From an uncultured Rickettsiaceae bacterium (GTDB lineage: Bacteria; Pseudomonadota; Alphaproteobacteria; Rickettsiales; Rickettsiaceae): DNA of 32,140 bases. Under the pieces are notes generated by a model. The model did no database searches, was not told where the DNA came from, and saw only the letters and a program-made list of their open reading frames with translations. The stretch's first letter is position 1; every line of letters begins with the position of its first letter. The position numbers were made by a program, and so were the translations under genes. Below are positions 8,779 through 16,027 of the stretch, piece by piece. Location: the NCBI GenBank assembly GCA_905479865.1, contig CAJQOD010000036.1:1-32140 (forward strand), in the 5' to 3' direction.

Positions 8779-10317
8779 ATGATAACCAAAGTATCCAGTT
8801 TGACCTTTAGTGGAGTTGACATTATTGATGTTGATGTTCAGGTGCAGATTGAACCTGGTATGCCGAAATTTGTTATTGTGGGCTTAGCCGATAAAACTAT
8901 CGCTGAATCCAAGGAACGTGTACGTGCGGCTTTATCGTCAATTGGCCTTAGCTTACCTGCAAAAAAGATATTGATTAACTTGGCACCTGCTGACCTTGTA
9001 AAAGAAGGAAGTCATTTTGATTTAGCCATCAGCGCAGGAATTCTTGCAAGCATGGGCGCATTACCTGCAGATGAAATTAGTAATTATCTGATTTTAGGGG
9101 AACTTTCTTTGGATGGTGCCATCTTACCGGTTAGCGGAGTTCTGCCTGTGGCAATGGGCGCAACTGCAAGGGGTAAAGGAGTGATTTGTGCGAAGCAAAA
9201 CGGTTCTGAGGCAGCCTGGTCTGGCAATGATAATATCCTGGCTCCCGGTAATTTACTTGAACTTATAAACCATTTTAAAAGTACGCAAATTCTTTCTCAG
9301 CCGAAGCCAGGCATTGCTGATAGCGTAGTACAATATCCGGATTTAAAAGATATAAAAGGACAGAAAATTGCTAAAAGAGTTCTTGAAATTGCGGCAGCTG
9401 GAGGGCATAATTTATTGATGTTTGGCCCTCCTGGGTCAGGAAAGTCAATGCTTGCCCAGAGATTGCCCGGGATAATGCCAGAGCTTGCAGCGTCTGAAAT
9501 ATTGGAATGTAGCACTGTTGCAAGTGTGGCCGGCAAAATCGAAAACGGATGTTTGACCAGGGTGCGGCCATTCAGGTCACCGCATCATTCCTGCACGGCT
9601 GCTGCGATGGTTGGAGGTGGAGCAGGACGCAGAGTACAACCTGGTGAAATTTCACTGGCGCATAATGGTGTATTGTTTTTAGATGAACTACCTGAATTTA
9701 ATTCAGCAGTGATTGAATCGTTGCGTCAGCCCATGGAGACAAGAGAAGTGATGATTTCCCGCTCTGGTGCGCATATAACATACCCTGCTAATTTTCAGTT
9801 AATAGCAGCAATGAATCCTTGTAAGTGCGGATATTTAAACGATCCACATAAAGCCTGTAACAAGGCACCGATATGTGCAACCAGTTATCAATCAAAGCTG
9901 TCGGGGCCAATATTGGATCGTTTTGATTTGCATATTGAAGTTGGTAATTCTGAAGATCACTATAGTTATGATCAGGTTCTCAATATATCCGATGAAGAGA
10001 CAAGTGAGGAAGTTGCAAAAAGAGTAAGGGCTGCTCAAGAGTTGCAAGCACAGCGTTATGAGGGGTATAATATCCGATTGAATAATAGCCTTGATGGGGA
10101 TTTGCTTGTTGAGTACGCAATTCCGGTCGATGATGGCAGAGAGATGCTCAACGACGCTGCCAAGAAGTTTCGGCTTTCCATGCGTGCTTATAATCGGGTG
10201 CTAAGAGTAGCTAGAACAATAGCTGATTTAGAAGAGTCTAAATGGGTTCGAAAAATTCATGTCGCAGAGGCTTTGAGTTACAGACAAATGGATTTCGCAG
10301 CGCTAGAAGCTGCGTAA
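8779..10317 (+). CDS. comM: ComM/YifB family AAA+ ATPase (Mg-chelatase-like)
   Basis: This 512-aa protein belongs to the YifB/ComM family. ComM is known as a hexameric helicase that promotes branch migration during natural transformation. The N-terminal Lon-like domain has GLADKTIAESKERVRAAL. Walker A is GPPGSGKS (216-223), followed by the family signature RPFRSPHHSC, Walker B VLFLDELPEF, and a Cys-rich MNPCKCGYLNDPHKACNKAP. The C-terminal domain has YNRVLRVARTIADLE. It ends E-A-A-stop at 10315-10317. This end and the next few bases are copied at 11966-12008, just before the aldolase gene. Confidence 0.93.
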   Translation: MITKVSSLTFSGVDIIDVDVQVQIEPGMPKFVIVGLADKTIAESKERVRAALSSIGLSLPAKKILINLAPADLVKEGSHFDLAISAGILASMGALPADEISNYLILGELSLDGAILPVSGVLPVAMGATARGKGVICAKQNGSEAAWSGNDNILAPGNLLELINHFKSTQILSQPKPGIADSVVQYPDLKDIKGQKIAKRVLEIAAAGGHNLLMFGPPGSGKSMLAQRLPGIMPELAASEILECSTVASVAGKIENGCLTRVRPFRSPHHSCTAAAMVGGGAGRRVQPGEISLAHNGVLFLDELPEFNSAVIESLRQPMETREVMISRSGAHITYPANFQLIAAMNPCKCGYLNDPHKACNKAPICATSYQSKLSGPILDRFDLHIEVGNSEDHYSYDQVLNISDEETSEEVAKRVRAAQELQAQRYEGYNIRLNNSLDGDLLVEYAIPVDDGREMLNDAAKKFRLSMRAYNRVLRVARTIADLEESKWVRKIHVAEALSYRQMDFAALEAA

Positions 10318-10347
10318 AAATAGGTAGTAGCTAATGACTGGGCAAAT
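10305..10347 (+). repeat. 43-bp direct repeat, copy A (comM end plus vestigial aldolase start)
   Basis: This segment matches 11966-12008 at 38 of 43 positions by hand alignment. It holds the last codons of comM (GAA GCT GCG TAA), then a weakened ribosome-binding site (TAGGT where copy B has GAGGT). It then has ATG ACT GGG CAA ATC at 10334, the counterpart of the aldolase start. That vestigial frame reads MTGQIIKY and stops at 10358-10360, against MTRQIKKD for the real aldolase. The two copies bracket the 515-aa gene. Confidence 0.85.
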
Positions 10348-10370
10348 CATTAAATATTAAGTGAAATACT

Positions 10371-11918
10371 ATGAAAATAATAAAAAAATTAATCAACACA
10401 TTTGCTGTAGTTACAATAGCTTATGTTGGTTATAGCGCTTATAATGGATATAGGCTAGCTCACACACCATCAAAATTTGAGCAGGCAGCGGCTAGGTTAA
10501 ATTTCAATGGAATAAATACTCCTGAATTATCTGTTTCTTCTCATAAACAACATGAAGAGTTGCTTAGAGTATTTTATTATGCCGGTTATTTAAATCCTGA
10601 AAATTTGTGGCAGGGTATAAATAGTATGCGTTTTGAGCATCCAGAGAAGGTTTTTGGATTATTAGTACGATCTGTTGTCGCATCTGGGGCTGATGAAGAT
10701 GACCCAGATCAGTTTAATCCGGCAATATTAAGAAAACTTTTTTGTAATGATGATATGATGTCAGGAGCAGATTCCATGGATTTGTTGTTATATCTCGGGC
10801 AAAATGCTTTTAATAGACAGTTGAATCAAGAAAGGAGTGAATTAACGCAGCAAAGCTGGATGAAGCAATATAAAAGTGAATATATTGAATCGGCTAAAAA
10901 GCTTGGTTTAATAGATAAGGTGTCACCTTTGCGGCAACAATATGACGAAGCTGTAATTGCAGGTGCTGCAAGAGCCGCCGTTATACAAAGAGTTGCCGAT
11001 TATATGAGTAATCTGCAAGCAGGTGTAGAAATTAGGGGTAAAACTCTTGTCATGTCGGGCAAGCGTCCTTTATGGGCAGAAATAGATGGTATTTCTCTGG
11101 GAACTCATGCACGGATAATGCAAGCATTACGTGATAGTAAAGATATTTCTGACTTAATATTGCCTTTGAGTACAAGAGAAGAAATTCTTGAAGAAGGTAA
11201 GCAGTATCTTGTCCGACTTGCAAGTCAAAAAGCTGTTGAGCTTCATGAAACTAATCCTTTTATAGTTTACGAGCCTATTGACGAGAGACCGTCAGGGTTT
11301 TTCCCTGGCAGAACTTATCCGCATTATACACAATCTGACCAAGTTCTAACGGAAACGATAATGGTGCAGGATGTTTTTCATACATTAACGGGAAGTGCAA
11401 TTGACGTTATTGATACTGTAGCAGAACATGGTAGACGTCCAGATACTGTTACAACTGCTAGAGATTATGCTCAAGGGCTTATACAAAGAATTAAAAATGG
11501 TGAGCTTGGTCATCAGAAAGAATTTGTGCTTTATTTCCAAAGTAATCAGCCCTATATAGAGCGTCAAACTCTTACTCTTCAAAGAGAGATCAATAAAGTT
11601 CTAAAAGAACAAAGTGATGAGGAGTTAACAATTCGTGTTGAGGGAGTCGGTGCTAGAGCTAGCGCTGATGTAGCACGCATACATTCTGAACTAGGAGCTC
11701 TTATTAGTGTTAAGTATGATAATGCGCAAGAGCAAGAAAATAGTGGCTTTTCTTCCATGCGGGATAAAAAAGATTTACAGTTTTCAACCCGTAAGCAGCT
11801 TGCAGAAATTCCGCCTATGCCTGATTATTCTACGACAGGTGATGATGAAAGCTTTGTAGGAATTATGGGTAATTTATCCTGGCAGTTTGAGAAGTTTTTT
11901 ATAGATTCGGGTAGATAA
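10371..11918 (+). CDS. Membrane-anchored protein of unknown function, inserted between comM and aldolase
   Basis: This 515-aa protein is not recognised with certainty. An N-terminal hydrophobic segment (about 8-25) suggests an inner-membrane anchor or uncleaved signal, with the bulk probably periplasmic. The rest is soluble. Three ordered patches recall the SanA/YdcF (DUF218) Rossmann-like fold: YDEAVIAGAARAAVIQRV (191-208) with LVMSGKRPL (226-234), then an acidic E328, then RPDTVTTARDYA (356-367) with VLYFQSNQPYIERQ (386-399). This is a weak motif-level resemblance. The flanking duplication of the comM/aldolase junction marks the gene as a later insertion. The start at 10371 has only a weak ribosome-binding site. 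The last residues (about 445-515) look disordered. Confidence 0.7.
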   Translation: MKIIKKLINTFAVVTIAYVGYSAYNGYRLAHTPSKFEQAAARLNFNGINTPELSVSSHKQHEELLRVFYYAGYLNPENLWQGINSMRFEHPEKVFGLLVRSVVASGADEDDPDQFNPAILRKLFCNDDMMSGADSMDLLLYLGQNAFNRQLNQERSELTQQSWMKQYKSEYIESAKKLGLIDKVSPLRQQYDEAVIAGAARAAVIQRVADYMSNLQAGVEIRGKTLVMSGKRPLWAEIDGISLGTHARIMQALRDSKDISDLILPLSTREEILEEGKQYLVRLASQKAVELHETNPFIVYEPIDERPSGFFPGRTYPHYTQSDQVLTETIMVQDVFHTLTGSAIDVIDTVAEHGRRPDTVTTARDYAQGLIQRIKNGELGHQKEFVLYFQSNQPYIERQTLTLQREINKVLKEQSDEELTIRVEGVGARASADVARIHSELGALISVKYDNAQEQENSGFSSMRDKKDLQFSTRKQLAEIPPMPDYSTTGDDESFVGIMGNLSWQFEKFFIDSGR

Positions 11919-11965
11919 GTATTTTTTATACCAATTTCTAACAATTTCTTATCTAAAAGAACGGC

Positions 11966-12008
11966 AGAAGCTGCGTAAAAAGAGGTAGTAACGAATGACT
12001 AGGCAGAT
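11966..12008 (+). repeat. 43-bp direct repeat, copy B (comM-end relic plus real aldolase start)
   Basis: This is the partner of 10305-10347. It carries a relic of the comM C-terminus (GCA GAA GCT GCG TAA, reading A-E-A-A-stop) although no comM gene precedes it here. Then come the aldolase ribosome-binding site GAGGT (11982-11986) and the true aldolase start at 11995. The simplest reading is that comM and the aldolase gene were once adjacent, and the junction was duplicated when the 515-aa gene entered. Confidence 0.85.
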
Positions 12009-12699
12009 TAAAAAGGATTTGGCATGTGCATACCGGATACTTGCCAAACTTGGAATGGATGATCATACATATACGCATTTATCAGCAAGACCTGAAAGCG
12101 CAGATTTTTATTATATTTTCCCATTTGGCCATCGTTTTGAAGAGGTAACTCCAGAGTGTTTATTAAAAGTAAGCCTGGATGGAAAAATCCTGGAAGGAGA
12201 GGAATATCAATATAATCAAACAGGTTACGTTATCCACGGCAGTATTTACAAAGTGCGCCCGGAACTAACAGCAATCTTTCACTTACATACAACATCTAGC
12301 GTTGCAGTATCTGTTATGAAAGATGGTTTACTGCCGATTAGTCAGTGGGCACTACATTTTTATGGTCAGCTTGCTTATCATGAGTATAATTCCCTGGCAC
12401 TTGAGGAAGGTAAGCATGGAGGAGATCTAGTTGGTGATTTGGGAGATAAAAATGTAATTTTTCTACGTAATCATGGCTTTATAGCGTGTGGCAAGACGAT
12501 ACAAGAAGCAATGTTTTATTGCCATCACCTTGAACTTGCCTGTAGAAGCCAAATTGCGGCACTTTCATGTAATCAGGAATTAATTATTCCGGATGCATCT
12601 ATTTGTAAAAGAGCTAATCGTGACTTGCTTACTTTTGAGAAGAACCTTGGTATGCGTGATTGGCAGGCCTGGGTAAGGTGGATTGAAAACAATAATTAG
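11995..12699 (+). CDS. Class II aldolase/adducin family protein
   Basis: This 234-aa protein has the class II aldolase/adducin fold. The metal-binding His residues appear as FHLHTTSS (H96, H98) and RNHG (H160), as in fuculose-phosphate aldolase. At the position where true aldolases carry S-x-E (catalytic Glu73 in FucA), the sequence reads NQTG. That resembles the adducin-like proteins common in alphaproteobacteria, whose substrate is unknown. A metal site is therefore likely but a sugar-phosphate aldolase reaction is not assured. The start is well supported by GAGGT 8 bases upstream. It lies downstream of the inserted 515-aa gene. Confidence 0.88.
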   Translation: MTRQIKKDLACAYRILAKLGMDDHTYTHLSARPESADFYYIFPFGHRFEEVTPECLLKVSLDGKILEGEEYQYNQTGYVIHGSIYKVRPELTAIFHLHTTSSVAVSVMKDGLLPISQWALHFYGQLAYHEYNSLALEEGKHGGDLVGDLGDKNVIFLRNHGFIACGKTIQEAMFYCHHLELACRSQIAALSCNQELIIPDASICKRANRDLLTFEKNLGMRDWQAWVRWIENNN

Positions 12700-12708
12700 T
12701 GGACTTTG

Positions 12709-12729
12709 AAAATAGTGAGTGACTATTTT
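12709..12729 (+). terminator. Weak AT-rich hairpin after the aldolase gene
   Basis: AAAATAGT (12709-12716) and ACTATTTT (12722-12729) form a perfect 8-bp stem around a GAGTG loop, followed by one more T. It starts 10 bases after the aldolase stop. It has only one G-C pair, so it is a possible but weak intrinsic terminator. Confidence 0.35.
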
Positions 12730-12774
12730 TGGATTAGAGTTATAAAAATATGGTATTAGACGCCAGTAACAGGC

Positions 12775-12802
12775 TTGACAATCTGCGATATTTTTATACA
12801 AT
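12775..12802 (+). promoter_or_regulatory. Predicted promoter of tRNA-Ile
   Basis: TTGACA (12775-12780) and TACAAT (12797-12802) are 16 bases apart and end 19 bases before the tRNA-Ile gene. Both boxes are near consensus. Confidence 0.55.
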
Positions 12803-12821
12803 GTGCTCACCCATTTTCAAT

Positions 12822-12886
<65 letters not shown>

Positions 12887-12898
<12 letters not shown>

Positions 12899-13063
12899 TT
12901 CTCCTCCTTTGGCAGTTTCGACGAAAGCGTCAAACGTTGGACGTAAGGTATAGACTAGTCTGTAACCGTTTAGTTCAAGGTTAACAAATACCCTGTTTAT
13001 TAAATCTCGTTTTTCGCTGATAGTTGAACCTTTGAAATGCGAATTTAGTATAAGGGCTTGAGT
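12887..13063 (-). pseudogene. Serine site-specific recombinase, C-terminal remnant
   Basis: The minus-strand frame from 13063 to a TGA at 12887-12889 reads LNSHFKGSTISEKRDLINRV, then NLELNGYRLVYTL, and ends in a Trp-rich GEWW. This resembles the C-terminal end of large serine recombinases of the resolvase/invertase type found on Rickettsiales mobile elements. No catalytic N-terminal domain is present, and a TAA lies just upstream in frame, so it is a fragment. The final codons and stop lie inside the tRNA-Ile 3' end, a layout typical of an integrase beside its attachment site. The family call rests on motif memory, not a search. Confidence 0.6.
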
Positions 13064-13553
13064 TTATATTCCAAAACAGAATTTTGGTTTATAATTTTTG
13101 CCAATGAATAACCAGCAACACAAGCTAAGATATGCACGATAAAATTCAAAGAGCTACGATGTCTTGTATGTTCAAGGTTCATAGAATTTTTTAACATACA
13201 AAAACGAATTCAACCAGGACTCTTTTTCGTAGCAAGCATTTGTCACTATTAGATAAAAGATGGTTCTTCATATCTTTTCTAATTCCAGTACAAATCTTTA
13301 GTCCATCTGCAAATAACTCTGCAAATAGTTTTTTAGAAATATATCCCTTACCCCCATAGAGATTACCAGTTAAACCTTTGGCTAAAATGGATACAACGGA
13401 AGAATCACTGTTGTTGCTTTTGGTAATTTTAATTGCCGTAATATTGCCCTTATTATTAATGATTAAGTAAAGTTTTAAGCCCATGAACCAGCCATAAGAG
13501 CTACGTCCAATTTTAGAAATATTTTTAAAAAACTATTTTACTCTTCTTTTCAT
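13045..13553 (-). pseudogene. IS982-type transposase remnant (nonsense and frameshift)
   Basis: Reading from 13553, the frame gives MKRRVK, an in-frame TAG, then FFKNISKIGRSSYGWFMGLK and LYLIINNKGNITAIKITKSN. It continues with GNLYGGKGYISKKLF and LLRKRVLVEFVFVC, a classic IS982-family DDE core. At 13190 that frame stops, and the continuation LKNSMNLEHTRHRSSLNFIV is in another frame, ending at a TAA at 13045-13047. The N-terminal part of the transposase is missing. One nonsense codon, one frameshift and the truncation make it non-functional. It overlaps the recombinase remnant end to end, so this stretch is a graveyard of mobile DNA next to a tRNA. Confidence 0.85.
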
Positions 13554-13565
13554 AGCCTATATAAT
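13537..13565 (+). promoter_or_regulatory. Predicted promoter at the edge of the IS remnant
   Basis: TTTACT (13537-13542), a 17-base spacer and a perfect TATAAT (13560-13565) point toward the gene starting at 13605. The -35 box and spacer lie within the broken transposase frame, so the gene may be expressed from DNA supplied by the insertion sequence. Confidence 0.5.
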
Positions 13566-13604
13566 ACCCCTTAAGCTTATATAATTAGTAATGGAGAATT
13601 AAAG

Positions 13605-14135
13605 ATGAGGCTTCAGACAACAAGGGATGTAAATGTTTACTTTAGTGAGTTATCTAAATATAAAGGAACAGATCACCTTAATGTAATTATATGGGAAAAT
13701 GACACTCTTTCCCATTTTGTAGCAGAATTAAAAGAATTAGACACTTCAAATCCTATTAATCTGGAGCATATTCTTGTACACCATAGCGTAACCGAAGAAA
13801 TAAGTCCTGAGGAGTTGGTAGTACTTTTTGGTTGTACAAAGTCTATTTGCTTACCTAAACCTCTAACAAATGAACAACGGGAAGCTGTAGTACATGATAT
13901 GCTTCACTCTGGGTGTAGGTTACAAAAACTTACTGTGGCTAATAGTGATGATAACCTTGTACAAACATTAATGGATCTGGTAGGCACGCTAAAAAGCGTA
14001 AGTCAAGATTTTCCTGGTATGATGGAAACATACTTTCACTGTAAAAGCGAAGGACACGCTAACTGTGCGACCGAAGGACACGTAACATTATCTGGTATTA
14101 CGGATGATGATATAGTAGTAGCAACGGAAGGCTAA
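13605..14135 (+). CDS. Unknown protein next to the tRNA-Ile mobile-element remnants
   Basis: This 176-aa protein is not recognised. It has no signal peptide or membrane segment. The body alternates short strands and Leu-rich helices (LEHILVHHSVTEEISPEEL, LQKLTVANSDDNL), perhaps a leucine-rich or alpha/beta fold. Near the C-terminus is HCKSEGHANCATEGH (145-159), where C and H residues alternate and the tripeptide EGH is repeated; this could bind a metal. The DNA repeats CGAAGGACACG there. The start has a good ribosome-binding site (GGAG, 13592-13595). A promoter match lies in the adjacent IS982 remnant. The setting suggests an accessory gene. The 120 bases after it hold only a short open stretch without a start. 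Confidence 0.65.
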   Translation: MRLQTTRDVNVYFSELSKYKGTDHLNVIIWENDTLSHFVAELKELDTSNPINLEHILVHHSVTEEISPEELVVLFGCTKSICLPKPLTNEQREAVVHDMLHSGCRLQKLTVANSDDNLVQTLMDLVGTLKSVSQDFPGMMETYFHCKSEGHANCATEGHVTLSGITDDDIVVATEG

Positions 14136-14255
14136 AAACATTAGGGGAGTACTGTCTTTAGATTATAGTCAAGTTCTATTCTATATATTGAAAGATACCA
14201 TTTTTAACTCTGTAAGAGTTCTACCAGAATATGTAAAGACTTTTTGATTAAAATA

Positions 14256-14915
14256 TTACTGCACAGGAAAGTCAAAATACTGATTGGCAAACGGTTCATT
14301 TTTTAATGTATAATGCCACCATTCCTGCGGTAGATTTTCAAAGCCATATTTCGCCATCAAATTTTTCAGGATATTACGGTTTTGCTGAGCCTCGGTCGAT
14401 ACTTGGTTGCTGTTAGTATGTGCCTTTTCTCCGAAAAAATCAAAGCCGGTACCCATGTCCAGTGGCTTATTATTTTGCTGGTTTACTATCGTCAGATCCA
14501 CTGTTGAACCACGGCTGTGGGTGCTGTTGTTGGGTGATATAAAACCTTGCTCAAACAGGTCTTTTTTGATTAATGTGGGGTGGTATCTTTCTTTTATTTG
14601 GGGATTATCTTTTTCCAAGCCCCAGTTGAAGAACTGTTTTACTGCTCGCGTTGGTCTGTATGCATCCCAAATTAGCAAAGTTAAACCTTGTTGTTCTATC
14701 TCTTTTTGGGCTTCGCACAATGCATTGGCAGCTTCTTTGGTAAGAATTGCTTTGCCAGCGACATAGCCATCAACAATTTTGCCAGTGAAATTATCTGTTG
14801 TTGCATATTTCATGTCTTGTATTATTTGTGGGCAAATATCTTCTACATACGCAAAACCTTCTGGAAGGTGGGTGTTTTTATATGATGTAGTAGCAGAAAT
14901 GGTTTTAGTTAACAT
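14256..14915 (-). CDS. D-Ala-D-Ala dipeptidase, VanX/DdpX type (M15D)
   Basis: This 219-aa zinc dipeptidase would cleave D-alanyl-D-alanine. The M15D motifs are complete: DAYRP (84-88), zinc ligands H133 and D140 in HSRGSTVDL, and catalytic Glu198 with ligand H201 in EWWHY. There is no signal peptide, so it is probably cytoplasmic, as for VanX and DdpX. No van resistance genes are nearby, so recycling of D-Ala dipeptide or peptidoglycan turnover is more likely than glycopeptide resistance. It is monocistronic and followed by a small AACTC/GAGTT hairpin near 14199-14213. Confidence 0.92.
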   Translation of the reverse strand: MLTKTISATTSYKNTHLPEGFAYVEDICPQIIQDMKYATTDNFTGKIVDGYVAGKAILTKEAANALCEAQKEIEQQGLTLLIWDAYRPTRAVKQFFNWGLEKDNPQIKERYHPTLIKKDLFEQGFISPNNSTHSRGSTVDLTIVNQQNNKPLDMGTGFDFFGEKAHTNSNQVSTEAQQNRNILKNLMAKYGFENLPQEWWHYTLKNEPFANQYFDFPVQ

Positions 14916-15076
14916 AGCAAAATTACCTCATTTAATTGGTGTAGTTTTATTTTGTTGTTTATTCTCTTATCTAACATTAACTAAAACTGGTACTAGTTGC
15001 AAACCAAAATACCATATAATCGTAATAGTATCAGCGACGTACTGCGTTTTCCCTTTACATGAGGTAATTATTATAC

Positions 15077-15153
15077 TGGTGGGACCGGAAGGATTCGAAC
15101 CTCCGACCTAGTGATTAGGAATCACTTGCTCTATCCTGCTGAGCTACGGCCCC
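15077..15153 (-). tRNA. tRNA-Arg (anticodon CCT)
   Basis: The reverse complement is a 77-nt tRNA. The acceptor stem is GGGGCCG/CGGTCCC (one wobble), the D arm GCTC..GAGC, and the anticodon stem AGTGA/TCACT surrounds TTCCTAA (anticodon CCT, arginine AGG). The T arm contains GGTTCGAATCC and CCA is encoded. It sits between the dipeptidase gene and the M23 lipoprotein gene. Confidence 0.94.
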
Positions 15154-15159
15154 GGATGT

Positions 15160-16026
15160 TTAGTGACAGTTATATGCATGTGCAAGAAAGTCAGAAGGGT
15201 TTACATGGCGCCTTTTAACCCTTATCTCAAAGTGCAAATGCTCCTTGGTCGCTGTGCCGGTTTTGCCTTGTGTGCCTATGATTTGTCCTCTGAAAATTGC
15301 TTGCCCCTTGCGCACATTAATTTTGCTTAAATGGGCATAGAAACTCGTGATAGTGGCACTATGCCGAATTTCAACGACATTGCCATAATCATTATGCCGT
15401 CCAGCGAAGGTCACCCGACCATTGGCTGCAGCATAAACCGGTGCATCATTTTTTGCAACAATATCTAATCCGCAATGGAATTTTTTTCTCTTTTTAACCG
15501 GGTGATTACGGTTGCCATAATTACTGCTGATTTCAGACTGGAATAGCGGTGGCATTACTGGTACAAATACCATGATTCTATCTAGCTTGTTAAGTTCTTT
15601 TCTTGGATCAATTTTAGTTAAATCGGCTTTTGAGAGTCGTTTGATATATTTGTATTTATTATTAGGTAAAATGCGATATTTGGCATGTAATTTTAGCAGA
15701 AATTTATAAATTCTTACAATTTTTTTCCTGGCCTCCTTGTGTAATAGAACTGATGATTTATAATTTGCTTTAAATTTCTGTATGTATCTTTCAGCATAGT
15801 TTTTATCATTAATTACCAGCCCGAGATCGGCAGAATAGATGTAATTAGTGTTATCTATTCTGCCAAGATCATATGCAATAATTAAATCGCTTCCAGTTAA
15901 TTTATAAGATTTATTAAGCTCTGCGCCAATTATGCGATAAGGTCGGATTGAAAAACTGCTAGAGCTACAGCTCTGCATAAGTAAACAAAGCAATATTACA
16001 AAACAAATGGTTATTAGTTTTTGCAT
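15160..16026 (-). CDS. M23 (LytM) family peptidase, predicted lipoprotein
   Basis: This 288-aa protein has a signal sequence ending in a lipobox-like LMQSC, with Cys20 as the lipidation site. A basic, partly helical middle (about 70-150) precedes a C-terminal LytM domain. Zinc ligands are H184 and D188 (HCGLD) and H265 in HLHFE, with H232 (FYAHL) and H263 as active-site His. The metal site is complete, so an active D,D- or D,L-endopeptidase acting on peptidoglycan is likely, unlike the inactive LytM domains of NlpD/EnvC activators. No LysM domain is seen. It starts one base after the kdpA stop codon, so it is cotranscribed with kdpA. Confidence 0.9.
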   Translation of the reverse strand: MQKLITICFVILLCLLMQSCSSSSFSIRPYRIIGAELNKSYKLTGSDLIIAYDLGRIDNTNYIYSADLGLVINDKNYAERYIQKFKANYKSSVLLHKEARKKIVRIYKFLLKLHAKYRILPNNKYKYIKRLSKADLTKIDPRKELNKLDRIMVFVPVMPPLFQSEISSNYGNRNHPVKKRKKFHCGLDIVAKNDAPVYAAANGRVTFAGRHNDYGNVVEIRHSATITSFYAHLSKINVRKGQAIFRGQIIGTQGKTGTATKEHLHFEIRVKRRHVNPSDFLAHAYNCH

Positions 16027-16027
16027 A

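Noticed and set aside
14145-14248. About 34 open codons (LSLDYSQVLFYILKDTIFNS) after the unknown gene at 13605
   Set aside because: There is no start codon or ribosome-binding site and no recognised family; too short to separate from chance in AT-rich DNA.
14779-15111. Plus-strand open frame ending GPEGFEPPT
   Set aside because: Its end is the antisense of tRNA-Arg (a familiar artefact) and its body runs antisense to the dipeptidase gene and its upstream gap.
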